Assembly (NCBI GenBank): GCA_002482865.1
Contig: DLGU01000163.1
Coordinates: 6,456-12,965, forward strand
DNA length: 6,510 nt
From: Porphyrobacter sp. UBA7686
Lineage (GTDB): Bacteria; Pseudomonadota; Alphaproteobacteria; Sphingomonadales; Sphingomonadaceae
Direction: 5' to 3'
A model generated the notes under the pieces. The model was given only the letters and a program-made list of their open reading frames with translations. It was not told the DNA's origin and did not search any database. The stretch's first letter is position 1. Every line of letters begins with the position of its first letter. Made by a program: the position numbers and the translations under genes. Below are positions 1 through 5,278 of this stretch, in pieces.

Positions 1-77
1 CCGGCAACGACTTCCGCCATCAGGGCGGGATCATGCTCGGCATCCACCGGCTGTTCTTGAACCTCACACCCGCCTGA
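1..77 (+). CDS. 3' end of an unidentified gene (partial)
   Basis: An open frame enters from the left edge and stops at TGA 75-77. The visible 24 residues end in HRLFLNLTPA. No domain can be recognised from so short a tail, so no function is given. It lies 14 bases upstream of the ABM-domain gene on the same strand, so it is probably the preceding member of the same operon. That this frame is coding is inferred from its being open to the window edge, ending just before the next gene's Shine-Dalgarno, and leaving no other room for the operon's upstream part. Confidence 0.55.
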   Translation, partial: GNDFRHQGGIMLGIHRLFLNLTPA

Positions 78-91
78 ACGGAGACGCTTCG

Positions 92-493
92 ATGGCCACA
101 TTGCTCGCTCATATCCAGATCCAGCCCGGCAAGGAGGAGAAGTGGGAGGCGATCATGCGCGACATGGTCCACCACACCTTCGGCACCGAAGAAGGCGTGA
201 TCCGCTACGAATACTGGAAGGGGCAGGAGCCGCTCTCCTATTACTGCCTGCTCAGCTTCAAGGACAAATGGGCGTTCTATCACCACCAGATGTCCGACCA
301 CCACGAAGGCCACGATTTCGCCGACGTGCTGGCGGGGATAAGACTTGAATATATCGACCCCGTCGATGGGGCAGGGGGAGGGCTGCCGCCGACCGAAGAT
401 CCGGCGCTGCCCGCTGATGCAAGCGAGGCGATGCGGACGGCGCAGGAGCGCTTCCCACTCGACATTCCGGCCTGGTGGGGTGCGCGGGCATGA
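92..493 (+). CDS. ABM-fold putative quinol monooxygenase / dimeric alpha-beta barrel protein
   Basis: The 133-residue product looks like the antibiotic biosynthesis monooxygenase (ABM) family. It starts with the strand MATLLAHIQIQPGKEEKWEA followed by a helix, then a GVIRYEYWKG strand (about 35-44), a second strand pair around YYCLLSFKDKWAF (50-62) and a His-rich helix HHQMSDHHEGHDF (64-76). This is the usual order of the roughly 95-residue ferredoxin-like domain, which forms dimers. Known members oxidise quinols or polyketide rings without metal or flavin, and others only bind ligands or heme. Residues from about 92 on are a Gly/Pro/Ala-rich tail longer than a minimal ABM domain, perhaps for a partner. 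GGAGA at 80-84, seven bases before ATG 92, supports the start. Its stop overlaps the next ATG by four bases. The exact reaction is unknown. Confidence 0.8.
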   Translation: MATLLAHIQIQPGKEEKWEAIMRDMVHHTFGTEEGVIRYEYWKGQEPLSYYCLLSFKDKWAFYHHQMSDHHEGHDFADVLAGIRLEYIDPVDGAGGGLPPTEDPALPADASEAMRTAQERFPLDIPAWWGARA

Positions 494-1011
494 ACGTGGA
501 GGCCGTGCTTCAGGAACTGCTCGACAAGCAGGCGATCCAGGAACTGATCGCGCGTTACTCACGCACCCTCGACTGGGTCGATGATGCAGGGCAGGCTGGT
601 TGCTATTGGCCCGATGCGGCGATCGATTACGGCTTCTTCAAGGGCACCGCAGCGGACTTCGTGCCGGTGGTGATGGCGGTGGAACGCTCGACCGGGCGGC
701 GCTGGCACCTGCTGTCGTCGCTGGCGGTGAAGCTGACCTCGGCGACCACGGCGGAGGGCGAGTGCTACGGCATCGCACTGGGCTTCCGGCGCGAGGATGA
801 GGCGGAGCCCTACCGCGGCAACATGTATGGCGGGCGCTATCTCGACCAGTATGAGAAGCGCGACGGGGAATGGCGGATATCGAGCCGCCGCTACATCATG
901 GACTGGACGATGGCGATGCCCGACCAGCCCGACGCCAGCCCCAACGCCGAATTCCCGCTGCCGATGCTGGACCTGCGCGAAAGCGGGCATCCTGATTACC
1001 GTAAGATGTAA
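490..1011 (+). CDS. SnoaL-like (nuclear transport factor 2 fold) protein, copy 1
   Basis: The 173-residue product is of the SnoaL_4/NTF2-like cone-fold type. It has an N-terminal helix DKQAIQELIARYSRTLDW (12-29), a WPDAAIDYGFF strand (40-50), and a C-terminal strand pair GGRYLDQYEKRDGEWRIS (114-131). Relatives are dehydratases, hydratases, isomerases or cyclases for steroid, terpene or polyketide substrates. Y23, D28 and H73 could be the acid-base set used in the scytalone dehydratase/BaiE-type group; this is inferred from spacing. ATG 490 was chosen because ATGA overlaps the ABM stop, although an in-frame GTG at 475 would add five residues. Coupling to the ABM gene suggests the two act on the same intermediate. 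A second SnoaL protein is encoded at 4739-5278 and can be aligned with this one. Confidence 0.85.
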   Translation: MNVEAVLQELLDKQAIQELIARYSRTLDWVDDAGQAGCYWPDAAIDYGFFKGTAADFVPVVMAVERSTGRRWHLLSSLAVKLTSATTAEGECYGIALGFRREDEAEPYRGNMYGGRYLDQYEKRDGEWRISSRRYIMDWTMAMPDQPDASPNAEFPLPMLDLRESGHPDYRKM

Positions 1012-1015
1012 GGAG
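1010..1015 (+). promoter_or_regulatory. Shine-Dalgarno that fixes the CMD start
   Basis: AAGGAG lies six bases before ATG 1022 and overlaps the TAA stop (1009-1011) of the SnoaL gene. The reading frame stays open upstream to about 797, but that stretch is the SnoaL gene read in another frame. This ribosome binding site therefore decides the start at 1022. Confidence 0.8.
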
Positions 1016-1021
1016 ACGAAG

Positions 1022-1555
1022 ATGTCGACCACCCCGCGCGTATCCTCGGCCATTGCTGGCGAACCGGCGCATTTCGGCAGCGTGCTCGCGCATCAGCCCG
1101 CTATCGCGGAGAGTTTCTTCGCGCTTTACGGGCGGTTCTGGGGCTCCGATGTGTTGGCGGCGCGGATCAAGGAGGTCGCGCGGATGCGCAATGCGCGCGT
1201 CACCGAATGCGGGTTCTGCCGCAATGTCCGCTTCGACAAGGCGGTGGCCGAGGGTCTGCGAGAGGAGGTGGTGGACGACATCACCGATGGCTACGAAACC
1301 TCGGACAAGCTCACCGATACCGAAAAGGCGGTGCTGAAATTCACCGATGCGCTGATCCATGATCCTGACCTGCTGACCGGTGATGCGAAGGCGGCTTTGC
1401 AACGCCATCTGACGCCGGCGCAGATCGCCGAATTGGGGCTGGGGGTGACGCTGTTCCTCGCGCTCGCCAAGGCGCTGATCACGATGGGGTTGGAGCCCGA
1501 AGTGATGGACCGCACCGTCCTGCCCACGCCTGCCGTGCTGGAGGCCGCAGAATGA
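1022..1555 (+). CDS. Carboxymuconolactone decarboxylase (CMD) / AhpD-like protein with CxxC
   Basis: The 177-residue all-helical protein fits the CMD/AhpD family. A helix at about 44-59 (DVLAARIKEVARMRNA) leads into the redox motif ECGFC (62-66). After an insertion come a second helix, LTDTEKAVLKFTDALI (97-112), and the hydrophobic helix LTPAQIAELGLGVTLFLALA (130-149). Members are either decarboxylases of aromatic-ring lactones or CxxC disulfide-linked alkylhydroperoxidases. C63 and C66 are present, and E51 lies twelve residues before C63, as in AhpD. The His expected about four residues after the second Cys is R70 here, which makes a classic AhpD proton relay doubtful. It is separated from the SnoaL gene by ten bases and its stop overlaps the next ATG (ATGA). 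The family call is strong; the reaction is not known. Confidence 0.85.
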   Translation: MSTTPRVSSAIAGEPAHFGSVLAHQPAIAESFFALYGRFWGSDVLAARIKEVARMRNARVTECGFCRNVRFDKAVAEGLREEVVDDITDGYETSDKLTDTEKAVLKFTDALIHDPDLLTGDAKAALQRHLTPAQIAELGLGVTLFLALAKALITMGLEPEVMDRTVLPTPAVLEAAE

Positions 1556-1920
1556 CCGCCGTCTGCGCCGCGCTGGCGGGCGATCCGGTGCTGGCAGCCC
1601 ACTACGCCGATTTCCGCGCGAAAGCCGAAGGGGCGCTCGACCTCGCACTGGTGGCGCTGGTCCGGCAGGCGGTGGCGCAGGTGCACGGTATCGACAGCGC
1701 GCCGATCGACGAGAGCGCGCTCGACGCCGGAACCCGCGCGGCCATCGCCTACGCGCGGCGGATGCCGTTCGAACATACCGCGATCACCGATGCCGAAGCC
1801 GCCGCAATGGTCGCGTATCTGGGCGAGCCGGGGTTTGTCGCCTTCTCGGTGGTTACAGCGCTGGCGGATGCCGAATGCCGCGCGGAGTTGGTGGATTTGC
1901 CGGGGTTGGCGGGGGTTTGA
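1552..1920 (+). CDS. Short helical protein, possible degenerate CMD-family partner
   Basis: The 122-residue, Ala-rich product has no motif I can name with certainty. It begins in an ATGA overlap with the CMD gene, so it is translated coupled to it. Its helical pattern resembles the CMD fold: LDLALVALVRQAVAQVHG (29-46) sits where the CMD helix before CxxC lies, LDAGTRAAIAYARRM (57-71) resembles the TDTEKAVLKFTDAL helix, and ITDAEAAAMVAYL...FVAFSVVTALADAE (78-108) resembles the LTPAQIAELGLGVTLFLALAK helix. The CxxC motif and the segment after it are missing; its only cysteines, C5 and C109, are far apart. I infer a shortened, catalytically dead relative that may pair with the CMD protein. An unrelated helical protein remains possible. 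The gene ends 91 bases before a convergent gene. Confidence 0.7.
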   Translation: MTAVCAALAGDPVLAAHYADFRAKAEGALDLALVALVRQAVAQVHGIDSAPIDESALDAGTRAAIAYARRMPFEHTAITDAEAAAMVAYLGEPGFVAFSVVTALADAECRAELVDLPGLAGV

Positions 1921-1929
1921 TTCCATTCT

Positions 1930-2010
1930 CCCCGCCCCGGGCTTGACCCGGGGCCCAGCTGTCATCCTGCAGCCGAGGAAGCGGGGCCCCGGGTTAGGCC
2001 CGGGGCGGGG
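1930..2010. repeat. Inverted-repeat doublet (REP-like), possible bidirectional terminator
   Basis: Arms 1930-1956 and 1984-2010 are 27 bases each, inverted, and differ at two positions, with a 27-base loop. In a plus-strand transcript both differences are G-U wobbles (1943/1997 and 1945/1995), so the whole 27-bp stem can form. Each arm is itself a hairpin: an 8-bp stem GCCCCGGG/CCCGGGGC with a 5-base loop (CTTGA at 1942-1946; TTAGG at 1994-1998). It fills most of the space between two convergent genes. No U-run follows either side, so intrinsic termination is plausible but not typical. From memory, similar GC-rich repeats are common in sphingomonad genomes. Confidence 0.8.
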
Positions 2011-2011
2011 G

Positions 2012-2536
2012 TTAGCTTAGCTCCCGCATCAGATCGCGCCCGTCCCAACCCTTCGCCGCCTCGGCGACGAAATCGTAGAACCCTGTCAGCTGCGGCGCCG
2101 GCTCATACAATTCCAGCATATGCCCCAGGCTCACGCGCGTATCGACAAAGGCAAATGCGGTGCCCGTCTTCGTCACCGAGAGCTGTGCCAGCGGCACGCC
2201 CTCGGCGGCGAACCGCGCGATCTCGGCTTGCAGATCATCCACGAACAGCGCCGCGTGATGCAGCCCCTCTTTGCCAGACCCGTGCGGGAACATGTCGTGC
2301 AGTGCGCTCGGATCAGGATTGTGCTGCATTACCAGCTCCACCATCACGCTGCCCCATTGGCCATAGGCGCTGGAGTGATCGAACGGCCGCTCCATCCCGC
2401 GATGCTGCGATGACGCAAGCGCGACATGGCGCAGCACGAAGAACGGCCCCGAGCCGAACTGTCGGTGATGCGCTGCCGCCGCCACCTCAAGATCATTGAC
2501 CTTGTAGGCGAGCTGGCGGACCGGCAGCCCGATCAA
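2012..2536 (-). CDS. VOC (glyoxalase/epimerase-like) family protein with TTG start
   Basis: The 174-residue product carries two VOC beta-alpha-beta-beta-beta modules. The first runs from VRQLAYKVNDL (6-16) to VMVELV (64-69); the second runs from GLHHAALFVDDL (91-102) to GHMLELYEP (138-146). It most resembles methylmalonyl-CoA epimerase/glyoxalase_4-type proteins. Candidate metal ligands are Q8, E67, H93 and E142; the first position is usually His. The frame stays open into the synthetase gene, but the VOC domain begins at once after a TTG at 2536-2534, whose TTGA overlaps the synthetase stop. No ATG lies nearby, so TTG is the best start. A short tail, FYDFVAEAAKGWDGRDLM (153-170), follows. 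Coupling to an acyl-CoA synthetase suggests it acts on a CoA ester or a product of one. The substrate is unknown. Confidence 0.85.
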   Translation of the reverse strand: MIGLPVRQLAYKVNDLEVAAAAHHRQFGSGPFFVLRHVALASSQHRGMERPFDHSSAYGQWGSVMVELVMQHNPDPSALHDMFPHGSGKEGLHHAALFVDDLQAEIARFAAEGVPLAQLSVTKTGTAFAFVDTRVSLGHMLELYEPAPQLTGFYDFVAEAAKGWDGRDLMRELS

Positions 2537-4125
2537 TTGACCGCCCGGTCTTTCCCCACCCAATAGGGCGCACGCAGCTCGCGGCGCAGGATCTTGCCCG
2601 AAGGGTTTCGCGGCAGTGCCGGGATGAAATCGATCGTCTTGGGGCACTTGTAGCCCGCGATCAGCGTGCGGGCGTGGGCGATCAGCTCCGCTTCGGTCAG
2701 CGTCTCGCTAGCCTTCACCACCACGCAGGCCTTGACCGCCTCGCCCCACTTGGGGTCGGGCACGCCGATCACCGCCACGTCCGCCACCTTGGGGTGCGAA
2801 TAGAGCGCGTTCTCAATCTCCGCGGGGTAGACGTTCTCGCCGCCCGAGATGATCATGTCCTTCACCCGGTCGTGGATGTAGAGATAGCCGTCCTCGTCAA
2901 GATAGCCCGCGTCGCCGGTGCGCAGCCAGCCTTCGGCATCGATGGTCGCGGCGGTGGCGTCCGGGTTGTTCCAGTACCCGCGCATATTCTTGGACGAACG
3001 CGTGGCGATTTCGCCGACGGTGCCCACGGGGACCGGGTTGCCTGCCTCGTCGATGATCTTGAGCTCGACGCCGGCCAGCGGCTTGCCCACGCTCCGCATC
3101 CGGGGCGAGCCTTCGGGCACGTGATCCTCGGGATCGAGCGCCACGATTGTCCCGCTCGTCTCGGTCATTCCGTACATCTGCACGAAGCCGCAGCCGATCA
3201 CCCGCATCGCCTCGCGCATCAACTCCAAGGGAATCGGAGAGGCGCCGTAGGTAATGTATTTGAGGCGGCTGAAATCGGTCTCGGCCACGCGCGGGTGATT
3301 GAGCAGAATCTGGATCGCTGCGGGCACGAGGAAGATTTTCGAGATGTTGAAATTGGCGATCAGATCCAATGCCTTGGTCGGATCATATTCCGGCAGGACA
3401 ATCGCATTGGTGCCCGCGACCATCGTGCCGATGCCGGTGCCGGTGCCGCTGATGTGGAAACACGGCATGGCGAGCAGCGTGACATCGCCCGGGATCGGCT
3501 CCTGCCAGCCGCGCATCTCTTCGCCGCTCGCGGTCGCATCGCGGCTGGAGAGGATCGAGCCGTGGGTCATCACCGCGCCCTTGGGCTTGCCGGTGGTGCC
3601 CGAGGTGTAGAGTTGCAGCGCATCGTCTTCGGCCCGCACGCGGTGGGCTGGGGGCGTGGCGGGGAAGCCGTCGCGCCAGATGCGGTAATCGGTGCCTGCG
3701 AAGTCCGGCGCGTCGATGCCGATCACCTGCTCCACCCGCGGGCAGTCTGCACGGATGCTGCTGAGCACGTCGGCAAAGCCTTCGCCGATGAACACGACGC
3801 GGGCCTGACAATTGTCGAGGATATAGGCGACCTCCGGCGCGGCCAGCCGCCAGTTGACCGGGGTCATCACCGCCCCGATGCGCGCCGCGCCGAGGAAGGC
3901 TTCGAAATAGAGCGGGTGGTTCTTGCCGAGGAAGGCCACGCGCTCGCCCGGCTTGACGCCCAGTGCCGCCAGCCCGTTCGCCGCCCGGTTGGCGCCCTCA
4001 TCGAGTTCGGCGAAGCTGATCTCCTCGCCCGCGTAGGTGAAGGCGATAACGTCCCCCTGAACGCGCGCGTGATCGCGCACGACGTCGCAAAAGGACTCCG
4101 CTGCCAATGCTGTGTTCTCTCCCAT
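2533..4125 (-). CDS. Acyl-CoA synthetase (AMP-forming fatty/aryl acid-CoA ligase)
   Basis: This 530-residue ANL-superfamily enzyme joins a carboxylic acid to CoA through an acyl-AMP, using ATP. All core motifs are present, numbered from ATG 4125: the phosphate loop LYTSGTTGKPKG (172-183), the adenine-binding YGMTETSG (318-325), the RTGD motif around 402-405, the hinge DRVKDMIISGGENVYP (419-434) and the C-terminal NPSGKILRREL (507-517) with catalytic lysine K511. Length and motif order are those of an intact FadD-like ligase. Chain length and acid type cannot be read from sequence. The frame extends to ATG 4161 and GTG 4167, but homology begins near SFCDVVRDHA after the 4125 ATG. No start has a Shine-Dalgarno. 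It is the first gene of the pair with VOC and divergent from the thioesterase. Confidence 0.95.
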   Translation of the reverse strand: MGENTALAAESFCDVVRDHARVQGDVIAFTYAGEEISFAELDEGANRAANGLAALGVKPGERVAFLGKNHPLYFEAFLGAARIGAVMTPVNWRLAAPEVAYILDNCQARVVFIGEGFADVLSSIRADCPRVEQVIGIDAPDFAGTDYRIWRDGFPATPPAHRVRAEDDALQLYTSGTTGKPKGAVMTHGSILSSRDATASGEEMRGWQEPIPGDVTLLAMPCFHISGTGTGIGTMVAGTNAIVLPEYDPTKALDLIANFNISKIFLVPAAIQILLNHPRVAETDFSRLKYITYGASPIPLELMREAMRVIGCGFVQMYGMTETSGTIVALDPEDHVPEGSPRMRSVGKPLAGVELKIIDEAGNPVPVGTVGEIATRSSKNMRGYWNNPDATAATIDAEGWLRTGDAGYLDEDGYLYIHDRVKDMIISGGENVYPAEIENALYSHPKVADVAVIGVPDPKWGEAVKACVVVKASETLTEAELIAHARTLIAGYKCPKTIDFIPALPRNPSGKILRRELRAPYWVGKDRAVN

Positions 4126-4132
4126 GCGGCCA

Positions 4133-4161
4133 AGGATAGGGCTTGGCGCTGCGCCTGTCAT
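4133..4161 (-). promoter_or_regulatory. Sigma70-like promoter for the acyl-CoA synthetase operon
   Basis: Reading the minus strand, ATGACA (4161-4156, 5 of 6 to TTGACA) is followed after 17 bases by TATCCT (4138-4133, 4 of 6 to TATAAT). Transcription would start about seven bases on, at or next to the ATG at 4125, giving a leaderless or nearly leaderless mRNA. That agrees with the lack of a ribosome binding site. The spacer holds a palindrome, GGCGC-A-GCGCC (4155-4145), which could be a small operator. This rests on consensus matching only. Confidence 0.4.
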
Positions 4162-4210
4162 TGGCACAATTCATAGCGGCGCGCGGCTGGGGCGGCGTTA
4201 GGGTGAGGGG

Positions 4211-4615
4211 ATGGATATTCCTTCGGGCTTTGCACCGGCCGGTTTCACTCCCGGCTTTCTCGACCATGGCGGGCCTTACTATCTCGGGCCTGCTGTGGAG
4301 TGCATACGAGTGGTGGGCCTCAAGATCATGCCGCACCACATCAACTATCAGGACGCCGCGCATGGCGGGGTGATCTCGACCTTCGCCGATGTGGCGCTGA
4401 GTCACGCGGTCTACGATGCCGAGCGGCCGCGGCTGGCGCCTTCGACTGTGACGCTGACGGTGAATTATCTCAGCGGCGCGCGGCTGGGCGATTGGTTGGA
4501 GGCGCGGGTGCGGATCGACCGGCTGGGTGGGCGCACGGCCTATACGTCAGGCGGGGTGTGGCGCGGCGATGAGCAGATCGCGACGATGAGCGGAGTGTTT
4601 GCGTTTCGGCGGTGA
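4211..4615 (+). CDS. PaaI-type hotdog-fold thioesterase
   Basis: The 134-residue product matches the PaaI/acyl-CoA thioesterase branch of the hotdog fold. It has the signature NYQDAAHGGVISTFADVA (45-62), in which the HGG turn at 51-53 starts the long hot-dog helix and D60 is the likely catalytic acid, and then the strands TVTLTVNYLSGARLGDWLEA (79-98) and GGVWRGDEQIATMSGVFAF (114-132). Such proteins are usually tetramers that hydrolyse acyl- or aryl-CoA esters to free CoA. GGTGA at 4202-4206, four bases before ATG 4211, supports the start. It is divergent from the acyl-CoA synthetase, 85 bases away, which suggests the two are induced together and balance CoA ester formation and release. No convincing plus-strand promoter is visible between them. 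It ends just before a convergent repeat element. Confidence 0.9.
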   Translation: MDIPSGFAPAGFTPGFLDHGGPYYLGPAVECIRVVGLKIMPHHINYQDAAHGGVISTFADVALSHAVYDAERPRLAPSTVTLTVNYLSGARLGDWLEARVRIDRLGGRTAYTSGGVWRGDEQIATMSGVFAFRR

Positions 4616-4629
4616 CATGTCTCTACCGT

Positions 4630-4720
4630 CGTCATGCTGAACTTGTTTCAGCATCCATTTCTCCGCAGGCGAGGCTGGTGCGGGTGGAGAGTTGGACCCT
4701 GAAACAAGTTCAGGGTGACG
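4630..4720. repeat. Inverted-repeat doublet (REP-like) with nested hairpins
   Basis: Arms 4630-4657 and 4693-4720 are inverted copies with 24 of 28 positions pairing. Each arm is itself a hairpin: ATGCTGAA/TTCAGCAT with loop CTTGT (4634-4654) and ACCCTGAA/TTCAGGGT with loop ACAAG (4696-4716). The four mismatches between arms are two changed base pairs of the inner stem, so each local hairpin stays perfect. It fills the space between the convergent thioesterase and SnoaL genes, with only 18 bases to the SnoaL stop. I recall near-identical GTCATGCTGAACTTGTTTCA elements as common in sphingomonad genomes. No transposase is nearby. Confidence 0.85.
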
Positions 4721-4738
4721 AAGAATGGGAAAGTGACC

Positions 4739-5278
4739 CTACCCCAACCACCGCCTCACGGCTGCCGTCGAGGGATCGCGTTCGTCGTGGAATCCCGCTG
4801 CGCCTTCGGGCGTGTCGGAGAGGTCAACGCCCTCCACCACCCTGAACTCGCGCCAGTCATACAGGCCGGTGCGCTGAGCGATGCGCCACTCACCGCTCCG
4901 CTTTTCGAAGCGGTCGACATAGCGCCCTGCGACGATCGCGGAGTAGATCACGCCCTTGTCCGGGAACACCGCCGCCAGCGGATAGCCCGGTGGGACGGTG
5001 TGCATCGCGGTCATGTAGGTTTCTGTGTGGCAGACGGCATCGCCATCGAAGCCGAAGATCGTCTGGCCAAGCTGGTGCTGGGTCGCAAGGCAGGGGTCGA
5101 TCACCGCGCGCGCCTGATCCACGAACCCGCGCCAATCACCCTCGATGGTGCCGAAGCGGAAGATCGCGTCTGGGTGGAACAGATGCTCCATCATCCCCCA
5201 GCGCCGCCGGTCGATGGCATGGGCATAGGCGGCGAGGATGTCGCGGATGGCTTCGCGGTCGTCGAGGGTTCCGGTCAT
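4739..5278 (-). CDS. SnoaL-like (nuclear transport factor 2 fold) protein, copy 2
   Basis: The 179-residue product has the same plan as the SnoaL protein at 490-1011: an N-terminal helix DREAIRDILAAYAHAID (7-23), then LFHPDAIFRFGT (33-44), and C-terminal GRYVDRFEKRSGEWRIAQR (118-136). Y18, D23, H68 and E86 match Y23, D28, H73 and E91 of the other copy at a constant offset of five. A dehydratase, hydratase or isomerase role on a cyclic or enone intermediate is inferred from the family. ATG 5278 lies in an ATGA overlap with the MDR stop, and GGAG at 5290-5287, eight bases before it, supports this start. Coupling to the MDR reductase suggests the two handle consecutive steps. Its C-terminal tail of about 35 residues lies beyond the core fold. 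Confidence 0.88.
   Translation of the reverse strand: MTGTLDDREAIRDILAAYAHAIDRRRWGMMEHLFHPDAIFRFGTIEGDWRGFVDQARAVIDPCLATQHQLGQTIFGFDGDAVCHTETYMTAMHTVPPGYPLAAVFPDKGVIYSAIVAGRYVDRFEKRSGEWRIAQRTGLYDWREFRVVEGVDLSDTPEGAAGFHDERDPSTAAVRRWLG

Noticed and set aside
64..75. Possible start of a small gene in the gap before the ABM gene
   Set aside because: The interval is the tail of the upstream reading frame plus a Shine-Dalgarno; no further frame fits.
797..1021. Upstream extension of the CMD reading frame
   Set aside because: It overlaps the SnoaL gene in another frame, and AAGGAG six bases before ATG 1022 marks the real start.
1291..1965. Minus-strand open frame of 224 codons over the two CMD-like genes
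   Set aside because: It is low-complexity, antisense to two coupled genes, and runs into the repeat element; no domain is visible.
2537..2647. N-terminal extension of the VOC protein
   Set aside because: These codons are the last part of the synthetase gene, including the catalytic-lysine motif, read in another frame, and they encode nothing VOC-like.
2674..4176. A 500-codon plus-strand open frame opposite the acyl-CoA synthetase
   Set aside because: It is antisense to a gene with complete ANL motifs, its product is His/Arg/Ala-rich without any domain, and long antisense frames are expected in GC-rich coding DNA.
4161..4177. Sigma54 promoter suggested by TTGGCAC upstream of the thioesterase
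   Set aside because: The -24 element fits, but the needed GC falls 11 rather than 10 bases after GG and the -12 sequence is ATAG.
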